NCBI GenBank assembly: GCA_944472155.2
Contig: OX235279.1
Location: 59,741,564 to 59,805,563 of the forward strand
Direction: 5' to 3'
From: Trichobilharzia szidati
Taxonomy: Eukaryota > Platyhelminthes > Trematoda > Strigeidida > Schistosomatidae
Length of the DNA: 64,000 nt
Under the pieces are notes generated by a model. The model was not told the origin of the DNA. It did not search any database and was given only the letters and a program-made list of their open reading frames with translations. Below, in pieces: positions 52,801 to 64,000 of this stretch. How positions within the stretch are numbered: position 1 is the first letter of the stretch; each line of letters begins with the position of its first letter. Both the position numbers and the translations under genes were made by a program.

Positions 52801-53735
52801 AAACATAACCATCATATAGCGTTGCCTGACTCACAATAAGCTGGGTTGTCTAACCTCATATTTATGCTATCGAGAGGATTATTCATTGTTATTTAAAAGA
52901 AACGGAAAGACACTGAGGCGTAGTTTAGTTTCTTATTGGCCAAACATGAAGCATTAGATAACCTATACTAACCAGTCTTTTGAAATAATTATGTCTGGTT
53001 TTATCTGTCTGACTCAATTATCAGAAAGGTACTTTTGCTGTGAGTGATGTTTTGAGTAGTCTTTTTATTTGGAAGCATCAAATAATCTTGGTTATCGATT
53101 GTTATATAGAACCTCTTTATTATAAATACGTATGAGAAAATCGATGTCAGTGTCGTTATAATCTTTCATAGTGTCATTGAACTCAACTGGTCTGATGTTT
53201 CTACACAAACTAAAACTTATGGCAATTTTTACAATATAGTGTGAACTATTCATAGCTTAAGCCTCTTGCGACTTTGCAGCTAGTTCTGCATGGGGATGAC
53301 TTAAAAAGACAGATTGGTCTATGAGCAAAAGGAATTTAGACGTTTTAGTGAAAAAAGAATGACAGTAGTATATGAAAATGCTATACATTAAAAAAATGAA
53401 GATATATATATATATATACGGTAGACAAAAACATACAAAAGAACGAACTTTAGTATATAAAGCTTTCAGTACTATGTAGGAAGAATTCAAAATAAGATAT
53501 GGTTACTAGTTAGTTATGAAATGATTGCATCTGGTTTTCAGCATAGCTGACCTATAAAACATTCCAGTTAGCTAAAAGCGAATATATAGGTATTTACATG
53601 TTTTGCCATATTATAAATTCATGTTGCTGCTGCATGCAATGAGATCATAATATAGTCTAATAAAGCGTTTATATATTAGAAATACAGATATAATATTTTT
53701 CAGATAGAAAACAAATTTTAAAATATAAGATTGTG

Positions 53736-54947
53736 TTATGCATTTTGTGAGGAACATGTTGGATCAGGCCAGTATCGATCAGATGAACCTTGATCTGTGT
53801 CACTGTCTTCTTGTGAGGCGTCCAAATCATTTTGATTTGGTCTTGATGATCCTGCCCAGTTTGAATTTTCTTCTACGGCATCTTCTCCAGCTTGTTCAGC
53901 TAAACTAGAATCTGCAGCACTTCTGTGGAGTTGGAGTTGCCTAAGGTAATAACGTCTTTGACGAGCGTTACGTCGAAGCCATAGTTGACGATTAAGAAAA
54001 GGGAGATTGTTTTCGGTGTCTGCATCGACTGTAGCAGAAACATATGACGTTTCACCGGAATTCACCTGATCTGAATTGATTTGATCTGGATTGGGAATGG
54101 CATCAGGCCACTGAGGCCATACATATCCAGCTGCAGCCTCAAAAGATGTACTAACTGGGAGATTATTTCTACCATCAGATCCTGTTCTGTGAGTATTAGG
54201 TATAGGTTCGCCTGCAGATGGATGTTGTGAATTTCTGGAATCAGTTGGATTTGAAGAACATGATGAGGTATTCTGAATATTTTGACTTGGTGAGCTAACT
54301 AGCATACTACTTCTACTTTCACTACTCGTATAGCCGAAGTTCGATAACATCAGATGACTTAGTGAACTATCTTGGTCACTTGACAACAAGGGTTGTCCAC
54401 TACTTGCCCATGAATCTGTTGAAAAAAGACCGACATTATATTGCTCATTATTTCGATTAGTCCCAGAGGCTGTGTTGTTGATTTTAAAATTATGACTAGT
54501 ATTTCCTGCCCCACCCACCTCGTCAACTTTAACAAGTGTTGGATGACTTTGTGTGGCAAATGATGATTGACTCCATCGCTCACCTATACCAGAGTTCATA
54601 CTTACTGAGGTCGACATTGTGTAGTCTGTCCGGCCGCCTATACTACGTCGTTTATGTCGTGGATATTTACCTGAACGGTTTGCTTGCAAGACTGTTGGGG
54701 GTAATAACAAACTAGTACGTACACGTCTATTAGCACCAAATCGTCGACTTGTTATTCCATTACCTGAATTTGAATTCTGTAATGGCGAACTAGAATTCCT
54801 GTTTTTCACCAGTTGAAGCGATGGAACTGCTTGGTTAGACTGTCGAAAACGTTCGCCTGAAAACTTTGCAGTTGGGTAAATGGTAGCACGACTTCTTGTG
54901 TCTCCTCCAGTACTGCTGTACACCTCAGTGTTGGAACTACTTTCATT
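53736..54947 (-). CDS. SER: EGFR-like terminal exon: cytoplasmic tail
   Basis: The acceptor is tgtacttcag in phase 0. The exon is open for 403 codons to TAA at 53736-53738. Rich in Ser, Asn and Gln, with scattered tyrosines that could be docking sites (ATIYPTAK, EQYNVGLF, GYVWPQWP, SYVSATVD). A basic patch KYPRHKRRS lies near residue 100. Frame and position fit the tail of the upstream kinase; there is no sequence conservation to confirm it. Confidence 0.75.
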   Translation of the reverse strand, partial: NESSSNTEVYSSTGGDTRSRATIYPTAKFSGERFRQSNQAVPSLQLVKNRNSSSPLQNSNSGNGITSRRFGANRRVRTSLLLPPTVLQANRSGKYPRHKRRSIGGRTDYTMSTSVSMNSGIGERWSQSSFATQSHPTLVKVDEVGGAGNTSHNFKINNTASGTNRNNEQYNVGLFSTDSWASSGQPLLSSDQDSSLSHLMLSNFGYTSSESRSSMLVSSPSQNIQNTSSCSSNPTDSRNSQHPSAGEPIPNTHRTGSDGRNNLPVSTSFEAAAGYVWPQWPDAIPNPDQINSDQVNSGETSYVSATVDADTENNLPFLNRQLWLRRNARQRRYYLRQLQLHRSAADSSLAEQAGEDAVEENSNWAGSSRPNQNDLDASQEDSDTDQGSSDRYWPDPTCSSQNA

Positions 54948-57900
54948 CTGAAGTACAAAAGAAAAGAAGACATGCTTTATTGCTGACATTTAAAATTAAA
55001 ATTAACGAACAACAATGACTCGATTAGAAACATTGTACAAGAAAAATTCTTTTATCTTCTTCGTTTCCGTTGCCAATGTATTTCATTCTTTTATCCTTTC
55101 CTGTATCAGTTTAGACTCTAAACAATTCAGCAGTCGAACTCAACGATTAATAATCATAATCTCTGTAATATGTGAAGTGAACGAAAAATCAAATCAGTGG
55201 CACAGCGGTAGAATGCTCGCCAACCACACAGGTGGTTCAGGGTTCGATCCCCAACCGACGCACTCTTGAACCTCGCTAAGCTAGTAATAAGACTGGTAAA
55301 GAGGGAAGGTTGGGTATGAAGCTAGCAACTGTATCCCGTAAAAATAAATACTACTGCTACCGAAACTTTAAGCCTTTAGCTTGGAGCCCTATGTTTTACT
55401 GTGAACGTGAAGGAATAAAAAAAAGATTAAGACAGTATATTCGACAGGTTGCAAAAAATAATGTTCCTAATTTTGTTCAGTGAACATTCTCTCAAGATTT
55501 CCTCTTAAAACAAGGATCATGGATAATATATTAAAATCAGCACACTGCTTTGCTTATAGATTTCACTAGAGAGAGTATTTATAGTGTTCACTGAGCTTTA
55601 TTCATGTAAAGATTTCATGAATGCACAAGTTATACGTATGATTAGCAAAAATGAATTTTTTCGTAGGTTATTTCTAAAAATTTAGTTAGATGAATTGATA
55701 TCTTTATTATTTGTCTTTATCTGTTCGCTCATTTACTGTTTTATCATCACGGCACTCCATTTGAATATTTACAATCAAAAATGAAATCACCCGAAATAGT
55801 GAATCATGTTCTTTGCATGTATAACAAGTTCTGAAATCGAAGCTAGGTTATGTTCAGTCATATCAGGAATCTGTTGACTTACTACAAACAAAAATGAAAT
55901 TGTGCGTCTTAATTATTAAAACATGTTCTCTATAAAGATGCCCACAAAGGGAAGCCTTCTAGAGAAAAATAGTATCTACAAATAAAGGAATGGATAACTT
56001 ATTTTGGTTTACGGTAACTAGTAATGGAAACCTGGATGAACATTCCGTCTTACTCAGCACTCATCATCTGGATGTAACTGTCTTGCCAGTGGAAGGTGGT
56101 TTCCCCACTGAGAATTCAAGCCTGCATCCTTCGTTTCAATTACTAAAGCGTTATTTACTTGGCCACTGGACTGCGAGAGCCGCTTCTTGTATCTGTTATT
56201 TTTTAGGTCAATTAACAGTTCCCAATGACTGATTACTTTAGACCGAAATGTGCATCCCAGATTCCACTGGTAGTCATCATCACCTGAAATAATATCGTCT
56301 TAATCCTTAAACATAATCGAAGTCTTCGTATTAGCAGCCGATGTGTTAAAAATGACGGAGCATTTCAGTTCAAATAATCAGTCATAAGGAAAAGCAAATA
56401 ACCCAAAAGCAAAAAGAAATGACAACTCGTTCTTCTCGTAATATATAAATTTAGAAGTCAAAGATATGTGCAGAGTGAGGGTTAACAGAACTGCTATAAT
56501 TTGGTGCTGAAATGTTATTAACTACTGAAGCTTTTGAGTCCTAACTGTGATTTTCCTGGCATCAGAAACTGGAGGCTGGAAATCTTCAATAAAATGGTTC
56601 AAAACTGACTCTTTATCATACAAGTTTTGAGCACTGTATATACGTATTCCTGATTATCGTACCTTTCTTGGTTTTTATAAAAAGCTTGCTACAGTTTTAT
56701 TTCTTCAAACTAATAAAACAGACAAAGTCCTATATAGAAATGAGTTTCTTTAATTCGTGCATTAGTGTAGGTATTTTTTCAATGTCTCTCCACGAATGAC
56801 AACTCCCATCTCTGTATTCATATCAAAACTTTGTTGGTTGGTGGTCTCCTAAGGTATACGTAACATGAACAGCAGCTGAAACTGTGAATGAGTTATACAA
56901 AAATTCCCTCTATATTGCTGAGTCATTTGATTATGCTGATTCTGAGTTAAAAAGCTTTCTATCGGGGCACATACTTTTGAAACTATCGTAGTTTCGTTGA
57001 AAGTGTTCATTGTAGTGTGCACTCTGTCTGATCTCCTCACTAATAGTACATGAAATTCCGAATTCAAGTACGAGCAGTCTTGCAATGAAAAACGAGTATG
57101 AAACATACATCTCTTCATAGATACGAAAAATTGCGATTGATATGTTCCCTACAAACCTCCAAATTGAATAGAAACAGTTTTTAACTGGTTCTGAGGTGAA
57201 TTCATTGACGTCTATATGATAATTTATGACCTGTTTAGCCAAACTATGCATTTCTAATAGTTACTTGTTAAGGTTTTATGTTACGAATTACAATTAAGTG
57301 AGAAAATAGAAGTTATTAATTTTCACTCCAGCGGCAGTTGGCTACCTATGAGACTTAAGGGCGCTACAGTCTGTGACAAATGGGATTATGCCTTGAACTG
57401 CTGAATTACGTCATATCAGATTGAAATAATTGCTTTGTGTTTTTCTTTAGTTGAAGCTGATCCGCTGATATATACCATCCCTAAATCAATCATTCCCTCA
57501 AATACGGCTAATGCAATGCTTGATTTTCAGGTATGAAATCCTTAGTGAGCAACTCAGAGCCAAGAAAAGTTATCTGCTGTTTCTTAATGCGTGAGGAATT
57601 TAAAAATTTGCAATTAATAGTGTTCTCTGAGCTGGTTGGTTTGGTTGCGGAGCTTTCGTCGTCCTTCCGGACAACATCTGCAGCGCAATATTTAGCATAA
57701 AGTGAAATGATTTAAACTTCTTCATGAGTGATATAATTGCGTCTCCCGGTAACCATCTTTATATATGTATTGACCAACCAACCAGCTCAGAGAACACTAC
57801 TAAATGCAAATCATTCACCTGAGCTACAAATCTTCTCTATTATTTCGAATTTAAAAACTGATGTGGTAGATGACTTTCATTTGCACTATCATCAACTCGA

Positions 57901-60900
57901 GGTGACACACTTCAGACGACTGGGTGAAATTCCATCCTAAGACAAAAGAATCATTCTAGCTAAGAAAATTGGATAATATATCAGTGTCAGTTGATCTGAT
58001 ATAAATGGCAGTTACTTTGATATCAGCTCAAAAACGATTAATACGTCTGTGGGAATTTTTTCATGATAATTATGTGCGCAAATATTCATACAACATAACT
58101 ATTCGTTCACGTTTCAAAAACTGATAGACAGTCTGAAGTTCGGTTACTTCTGAACCTTAAGATGTTTAATGTCTACTGACATTGCTGTTTTATGTCCATT
58201 TGTTTGGCTAGATTTTTTGATTTCAACCGCTGAATTCTTAGCTGTACGTTCATCATTTTGATTTTCTTTACAATGGACTAAATACAACAAAAGAAGTTCA
58301 GTGTAGACATAACTATATACTTGGCAGCAAGGGATGGCATAACCCCAAACACGCTGTATGTTGGAAATTATTGCATCGAAAGTAACTTGTTTTACTTATT
58401 TGCAACTCGTCTTATTAAATGGGAATTTCTACGAGTTTTCATGCAGATTTACTATGAAATTTTCCAGATTTAATGCAATGTTCTATTTAGGACATTTTTG
58501 CTTTATGGGATGACTAAAGCAAATTTTAAATCCTTTATTGAAGTAATCTGATTAAGATCCTATCAAATGAAAATAAGTAATCAGTGACTTCAACTACCTC
58601 TCAGATTTCTCAGCTGGAAAATCCACTGTTGTACAAAAATAAGACAAGCGGAGACATAGAAGATAAAACTGTAAAAATATATGTGAATCTTATTCGGCTT
58701 CCTGTTAAAGACCGAAGTCTTTTTGAATAGTGCAAGTTCATGATGTTGCACACTTACTGAAAAGTATCATTGAATAAGTTGTTGATTTTGCGATAAGCCA
58801 CCCTTCGCGAAAAACAGATCTATTTTAGCTTAAACGAAAGCGCTGATGTGCATATGTTCAGTTTCACAGCGAAGTGCGAAGAGTCTTAACTGAATACCTT
58901 CAAATAATGTTTATAGAAATTAAATTAAATTTTAAGTACATCACCCCATTATGTACATTATCTTACTCTGGAATAAAGATAAAGATGAGGTTGTCGTGCG
59001 AAGTCTTTAAACATGTTGTAGAGTTCCACGAAACTCGGTCTGGCATCAGGATTTTCATTCCAGCCTGTCGAGAAATAAAATGTGGAAATTATTTTCGTTA
59101 GCAAAGGTGTGACAAGTAACGTTGCGTTATTTGGAGCAAAAACTACAAAAATAATTAGCATGAATGTGAATAGTTTAAATAACTTTTCAGAAAATTATTG
59201 TTTCTGATACATTACTATGAAGCATATATGGTAAACACTACTCTAATTTCGATATCTTTCCAACACTGAAGTTTATTGGAATTAAGTTTCAAATTCAAAT
59301 TGAAATAAATCAAATCAGTTTGCATATCAAATTGCTTTCATGTTTTTCCTATAAATGTAAATCTTGTGCTTGATTAAACACAGTCCTAAGTGTAGGGAAG
59401 GTGATGCAGTACAATCTTTTCCATTCATGCTCCAAAACGCTGTGTCTTCCGATAGTTTGTAAATGTAAAGGCAACCAACTGAAAATGTAGGTGCATATAC
59501 ATGCACGCGTCTACTAAAAATGATGAATTGATAATTGATTTAAGATTAACTGACTAGAGTATTGGATTCATCAGTATAAATCAAGTTGTATTGACAAGCC
59601 ATTGGTTCATGAGAACATGGAGTATCTAACTAATATCCTTCAAGGATATTCTGTGGCATAATGCTAACTAAGTAATAATTATCGAATGGCAAAATACCGC
59701 AGATTTGTGTTCGACTAAAATGGAGCTATTTTGAAAGTATCAGTGAGAAGAGCTGAATAAGTTTTATTTATTTACAAAGATATTAGCTAGGCTGGCTAAA
59801 GTGTACTGTCATTTTGAGACAAGATGCGATTTGATAAGGCAACGGATTACTATTGCCTGCAATTGTCTGAGATGTATATCACTAGTACGGTGTCGGTGTC
59901 TGTTTCAGCAGTCAGTGTTAACTGATTTAACATGAGGTAAACAAAAAGTTAAGAATGGTTAAACCGAAGCATGACACCAATTATCTACCGCATAGATTTA
60001 AAGATACTATCCTACTCATTATAATAAAGGTTTTTGTATTTCCCAATGAATGAAAAACAAAACGATATTGTTTTTACTGACGTTTCGCTATTTAATGCTA
60101 ATAGCTTTATCAAAGTATGCTATCCTACTGATTAAAATAATTAAATATGTAGTCAAAACTTACAGTTTAACATAACTTGGTATAATTCAAGTGTGCATAT
60201 ATCAGGTTGTGGAAGACGTCCACCAGCAAGAACATGATCTTTCACGTTAGCTGTTTCAATACGATCAAACGGTTTGTCACCGAAAGTGAATATCTCCCAT
60301 ATAGTGACACCTATAAGTTAAAAAAACAAATAATATGGTATTTCAGCACGAGTTCAGTACTTGTTGCTTTGTCTTATATACTTTCTGTGTCTAAATAAAA
60401 GGTTACTAAAGATAGCATGGTTCGAGACGATGATTATTGATTACCATGAAGGTTCGTTTCCGATAAGTTAGCCTGGGAGCTAATTGCTGGATTCAGTTTC
60501 AATTGTTAATTTAATGAAACAAAGCAACCTGACAGTGACTAGATTTTATAAGGAGCATTTTTTACTTTGTTTCATTCATCAGAATGTTAACGGATTCATT
60601 TCATGACAGTTTATTTGAATATTTTACTGACAACTACACGATGCATAAAACGTGAGAATAACTATTTTCAAAATCCCTGGGTTTTCTACAAATATACAAC
60701 ATGTCTACGAACTCTTCATCGAAATATCTGGTCAAATCTTGATTAAAAATCATATAAATCTTCCGAAACCATTTGATATAAAACTCGACCTAATGTAGGA
60801 AAATATGATTAGTTTGATGATTAGATGGCTTTCAACCTGCCTGTTATTTTCATATGGGTAAGCTTTAAAAACACAGTAAGATATATTGAAATTAATTGTA

Positions 60901-63900
60901 AACTTTCGTTTTCATTACATCACTAGGTAAATACATATACACATATATGGAATAAGGTGAATAGACATTTCAACTTACCGTATGCCCAAACATCTGTTTT
61001 AAATGAATAGATTCGATGAGTCAACGTCTCACAGGCTAACCATCGAATAGGCACACGACCGGAGCAAACAATTACTTCATTGCGTTTCGCCTCTTCTTCA
61101 CTTTCAAGCATTTTAGCTAGACCGAAATCTGTAATTTGTAGGTGGTCTGGTGACGTTACCAAAACGTTCCGAGTAGCCAAATCCCTGGGATTTATGAAAA
61201 ATACTAAAAGATTACTTATCTCATTTTGGTTACATACTATAAATAGGACAATTTTGAAAACTTTTAATCATAGTCCTTTTAGTTCAGTGTTATGTTAACG
61301 AAGACGTAGGTGAGTATGAATATGTACTTATTGTTCTGAGGTTGGATAATGATGATACCTCGTATCAGAGAGCATTGAGACTAAGTTTGAAAATTAGAAA
61401 TGATTATATCACAGGGAACTGATGTGAGCAGTAGGCATGCATGAATGTATTATTTACATAGATGATAAAAAAAATTGCACTGTCCCCCAGAAAACATTTT
61501 CAACAGCATACCGTGAAGAACTGATGAAATATGATAAAATGACATACGAAACTCATATGATATAAGAGTAGAATTTGAGCACTATGGTAGAGTATAATTA
61601 CATCATGGAGTAAATTTATCTGGTAAAATTTCACAGTGTTAGACAGTATTATTTACTGATAACGTTTCGAGCACAGTTTATTTATTGATATAAGTAATTG
61701 GTGAATCCGCTATGAAACGTTTTCGTGGGCTTGTACAGAAAAATTGAAAACGCATGAAATACCACTTACCGATGAATAATCCCTCGTGACTGTAAATATG
61801 CCATACCATCAGCAATCTGTGATGCCCAATCGAGAAGAAGCGATGAACTGATGTCTGGTGCATGGAGTCTCAAATAACGATCTAAACTTCCATTGACCAC
61901 GTAAGCGGAGACTAAGCATTTCCTTGACTGAGATAAACATATACCAAGTAGTGGGAGGCAGTGATAGTGAGATACAGATGCCATCACCTATTGATAGAAG
62001 GAAAAATATGAGACTAACTTAAGCTTGATAATTTAAAACTCAATACCCAATAGAAGTCAAAATATCCTATCAATTAAACACAAATATTGTCCCATTCTTT
62101 ACAAACTAATCTAGTGAAAAGATACGAATATATTTCAACCATGGAAGTTTGTGCTGAGTGTATTTCTTTTACTGCTAAAGTTATTTGACCTTCATGATGA
62201 TATGATTCCATAGTTTATTAAATGTATGTATGACTTTCCCCCACCTGAATCTCAACTAACGAATAATCACCACACGTCATAATGAATGTGGTATTATGAG
62301 ATTTTGACTACTGCTGGAATGTCAAAATATGAAAATCAGGAATTTTAAGAAAAGCTATTTATTTAAGTAGCCACTTGTAAGCACTTTTCTGTATTATCCC
62401 AAGGCATCTAACTGCAAGAGGAAGTGATTGTTTTTTTTTCAATAGAATAAATGGTACACAATTCATTTTAGAAGTTGGCAATCATCAGAGGTAGGATTGT
62501 AGGATCAGAGGTTGTTTGTAATTTGCCTTCTTTGTTCAATGAAATAAAACTTTGATTTGTTTTTTTCTAGGATTATTTTTATTGCCGTTTTTATTACTTA
62601 TTCAAAATGAAATCACTGTTGCATGAGTTTAATTTCATACTGTGTGAATTAAACAAGGAGAGCCCATTTATTCTGAAAGGTTAAACATTAACACGGTTGA
62701 ATCGTGATGTGAAGATTTTTATGAATATGGATGTGTAAAAATCGTAGAATTATATGAAGCCTATTCAAATGAGTTTTAAAAACGAAAGTCTCAAATTCTT
62801 ACTCACTTTAGCTTCGTCCAGCAGAGCTTGCAGGTCACTAGATCCTCGAACTTCATTCAAAATTTTAACAGCAACGCAGAGTAGTTTATAGTCTTTGTTA
62901 GCCTTGTCAGTTGTTTTGGAACTACTTCCACTGCTGTGACTATTAACATCATCTTCACTGGGCACTGAATGAACATCTTTTTTCATATTACTAGGTGTTA
63001 TTTCAGCACCTGACGTGTTACTTCCACTTTCTTGAGTAACAGTCGGTACGGTTTGTTTTGTTGTCGGAGAGTTTGTCGAACTGGTGAGGATGGCGTTATT
63101 TTTTTGTGCGTTAACTTTAAACATTAACTCTTCTTCACTGGTCGCTTCAAGAACATGATTTAAATTTGGTAGATTAGGATAATCAGTCTGTCTCACTTTC
63201 CATATACCTTGATAGACTGCACCAAACGCACCTGTGCCCAAGGGACCTGACTTCTCATTTAAACAAAGATCATCTAAGTTGATCATAATTAACCTACCAA
63301 GATTTGGTGCCTTCTGACCGTTCACAATCTATTGACGCAGGAAAAAAAAAGTAGAATTATGCAAAAATCAGACAAGTGTAATAAAATTTAACTTTAAATT
63401 CACAAATGACGGAAAGACTGTGACTACAAAAGTTATGTGCTTATTGCAGCAAACGTGACTCATCAGTCACTGAAAACCAATAGTTGAATCGATGTGGTCC
63501 AGTTGAAAACATAATCATTTTAATCATTTTCAGGATACTACTGTGGCATGAGACTACAGAAAGGTATATTTCTATTTGGAAATATTCGCTTGGAACTAGA
63601 ATTCATGGTTTACACGTTACACTAGGCAAATTGAGGATGTGACGATTAGTTTGGAATTTATCCAGGCGGATTACGCAATCATGAGAAAACATTCAGTAAT
63701 TTTTCAAAGTTCTTTCATATTACAGAGTGGATCTTGGCTAATGACAAAATAAGCCCGCATAATACATACGTCACATTCAGCCGAAATACTGAATCAAACA
63801 CTTACTTGATTTGGATAACGATGAGATCCGGTTAAGCTAGATCTCCTTAGCGCGCTATCCTCTTGACACATGTTTTGCGTCTGGTTTGTATTCATTCCAT

Positions 63901-64000
63901 TTTCATTGCTACCAGTACTGTGAGGACAGTTTGTTGAAGGTGAGCTATTAATTAGACTGCCTTTCTTGTATTTGTATTCGATTATATTGGATCCAAAACG
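53736..64000 (-). CDS. SER: EGF-receptor family tyrosine kinase (schistosome SER type), intracellular half
   Basis: Minus-strand exons at 64000-63806, 63328-62807, 61987-61770, 61184-60979, 60310-60164, 59064-58967 and 54947-53736 join with matching phases and give about 865 residues. The extracellular and membrane parts lie beyond the window. The kinase has the glycine loop GTGAFGAVYQG, VAVK lysine, DEAK glutamate, HRDLATRN catalytic loop, DFG and VPIRWLACE, and aligns with EGFR kinases along its whole length (LPLLGICL, VTIWEIFTFG, CWNENPDARPSF). A Ser/Thr/Asn-rich insert of about 100 residues lies between strands beta 2 and beta 3. A 403-residue low-complexity tail follows. It would signal from the plasma membrane by phosphorylating tyrosines. 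The name SER is from the known schistosome EGF receptor; orthology is inferred from kinase features. Confidence 0.88.
55185..55330 (+). repeat. tRNA-Gly-derived SINE
   Basis: The stretch gtggcacagcggtagaatgctcgcc and gggttcgatcccc closely follow tRNA-Gly, but the acceptor stem does not pair and about 60 bases of unrelated tail follow. Related heads at 4823-4900 (minus) and 33521. Confidence 0.65.
57619..57798. repeat. MITE-like element with 27-base terminal inverted repeats
   Basis: The sequence agtgttctctgagctggttg at the left end is mirrored by its complement at 57772-57798 (caaccagctcagagaacact). About 125 noncoding bases lie between. Confidence 0.6.
58967..59064 (-). CDS. SER: EGFR-like exon: end of kinase domain
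   Basis: Acceptor tctcgacag, donor gtaaga. It encodes CWNENPDARPSFVELYNMFK and FARQPHLYLYSR, matching the end of EGFR kinases. Ends in phase 0. Confidence 0.9.
59065..60163. other. EGFR-like intron
   Basis: It contains the decayed Penelope-type hammerhead at 60077-60120. Nothing else recognised. Confidence 0.5.
60077..60120 (-). ncRNA. Decayed hammerhead motif, Penelope-type
   Basis: On the minus strand it has TTGATAA in place of CTGANGA, an extra A, stem II GCTATT/AATAGC around loop AGCATTA, GAAA, CGTC, and a four-pair stem I (TACT/AGTA-type pairing). Two core substitutions suggest it is inactive. It lies in an EGFR-like intron and is probably the remains of a Penelope pseudo-LTR. Confidence 0.45.
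60164..60310 (-). CDS. SER: EGFR-like exon: kinase C-lobe
   Basis: Acceptor aacttatag, donor gtaagt. It encodes VTIWEIFTFGDKPFDRI and GGRLPQPDICTLELYQVML, colinear with EGFR (VWELMTFG, RLPQPPICTIDVYMIM). Confidence 0.9.
60311..60978. other. EGFR-like intron
   Basis: AT-rich, no recognised repeat or exon. Confidence 0.5.
60979..61184 (-). CDS. SER: EGFR-like exon: catalytic and activation loops
   Basis: It encodes DLATRNVL, ITDFGLAKM and VPIRWLACETLTHRIYS. The activation loop (LESEEEAKRNEV) lacks an obvious Tyr at the usual EGFR position. Ends VWAYG in phase 1 at gtaagt. Confidence 0.92.
61185..61769. other. EGFR-like intron
   Basis: It contains a single-arm F2 repeat (61575-61690). Otherwise nothing recognised. 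Confidence 0.5.
61575..61690. repeat. Single-arm relative of foldback element F2
   Basis: The sequence agcactatggtagagtataa, then cagtgttagacagtat and actgataacgtttcgagcac, follows the left arm of the 43.4-kb element in order. Confidence 0.5.
61770..61987 (-). CDS. SER: EGFR-like exon: kinase hinge to HRD
   Basis: It starts VMASVSHYHCLPLLGICL, almost the EGFR sequence, and ends GIIH plus two bases of the HRD arginine before gtaagt (phase 2). Confidence 0.92.
61988..62806. other. EGFR-like intron
   Basis: AT-rich, no recognised repeat or exon. Confidence 0.5.
62807..63328 (-). CDS. SER: EGFR-like exon: kinase N-lobe with long insert
   Basis: Acceptor gtcaatag, donor gtgagt, 174 codons, phase 0. 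It begins IVNGQKAPNLGRL, matching the APNQALLRIL stretch of EGFR, then GTGAFGAVYQGIW. About 100 residues rich in Ser, Thr, Asn and Lys follow before LLCVAVKIL and LLDEAK. EGFR has roughly ten residues there. Confidence 0.9.
63329..63805. other. EGFR-like intron
   Basis: AT-rich, no recognised repeat or exon. Confidence 0.5.
63806..64000 (-). CDS. SER: EGFR-like exon: juxtamembrane segment (partial)
   Basis: It is open across 65 codons from the window edge to a gtaagt donor in phase 0. It starts with a basic stretch (EYKYKKGS) then a Ser/Asn-rich segment, consistent with the cytoplasmic side of the membrane. Confidence 0.65.

Larger units (their letters stand above)
48366..53735. other. Intergenic region between convergent lebercilin-like and EGFR-like genes
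   Basis: It holds an F2-type repeat (48455-48580), a GIY-YIG remnant (49545-49860) and a TA tract near 53405. A further lebercilin-like exon may exist but was not found. No other gene is recognised. Confidence 0.5.
54948..58966. other. EGFR-like last intron
   Basis: The 4-kb intron holds a tRNA-Gly-like SINE (55185-55330) and a MITE-like repeat (57619-57798). A short exon-like plus-strand window (57451-57530) is reported as a finding. A further small tail exon cannot be excluded. Confidence 0.55.

Noticed and set aside
55185..55270. True tRNA-Gly gene
   Set aside because: The A and B boxes are good, but the acceptor stem does not pair, the anticodon arm is altered, and a SINE tail follows; similar heads occur elsewhere in the window.
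56931..57251. Minus-strand 106-codon open frame as an EGFR-like tail exon
   Set aside because: No acceptor/donor pair in the right phase and hydrophobic composition unlike the tail; the 58967 and 54947 exons join directly in phase 0.

Overview
The window looks like a stretch of nuclear genome from a parasitic flatworm, most likely a schistosome. The base composition is AT-rich. Genes are split into short exons separated by long introns. Penelope-like retroelements, CR1- and RTE-type non-LTR fragments and tRNA-derived SINEs with hammerhead-like motifs are abundant. One gene is an EGF-receptor kinase of the schistosome SER type. Species-level assignment is inference.

Three split host genes can be followed by reading frame and splice phase. 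(1) Plus strand, about 2.3-23.4 kb: the 3' half of a TRPA-type cation channel (S2?, S4-S5-pore, S6, C-terminal coiled coil). One 14.4-kb intron of this gene is mostly filled with Penelope-like elements. (2) Plus strand, 33.0-48.4 kb: a lebercilin (LCA5)-like ciliary coiled-coil gene with eight phase-consistent exons. (3) Minus strand, 64.0-53.7 kb: the intracellular half of an EGFR-family receptor tyrosine kinase, from the juxtamembrane region through a complete kinase domain to a long Ser/Asn-rich tail. Genes 2 and 3 are convergent.

Mobile DNA dominates the rest. Complex A (6.4-15.7 kb) is three nearly identical tandem Penelope-like units on the minus strand, capped head-to-head by a truncated plus-strand copy. 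Every unit carries the same internal inversion and frameshift. Complex B (16.6-20.5 kb) has an intact 811-codon RT plus GIY-YIG ORF, and also a head-to-head truncated partner. Its target-site duplication includes the splice acceptor and the first bases of the TRPA S6 exon, so the element now supplies the polypyrimidine tract. Further along are a solo LTR (24.8-25.1 kb), a decayed CR1-like element (25.5-29.9 kb), an RTE remnant (35.3-36.6 kb), two more GIY-YIG remnants (46.2-46.6 and 49.5-49.9 kb), foldback elements (42.2-42.7 and 43.4-43.6 kb), and SINEs in direct and inverted arrangements.

The most unusual signals are the rebuilt splice acceptor at the TRPA S6 exon, an in-frame stop near the TRPA pore, the amplified rearranged Penelope array, and hammerhead ribozyme-like folds in at least two unrelated repeat families. 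Exon boundaries were placed by eye from splice consensus, frame and family similarity, with no transcript evidence.
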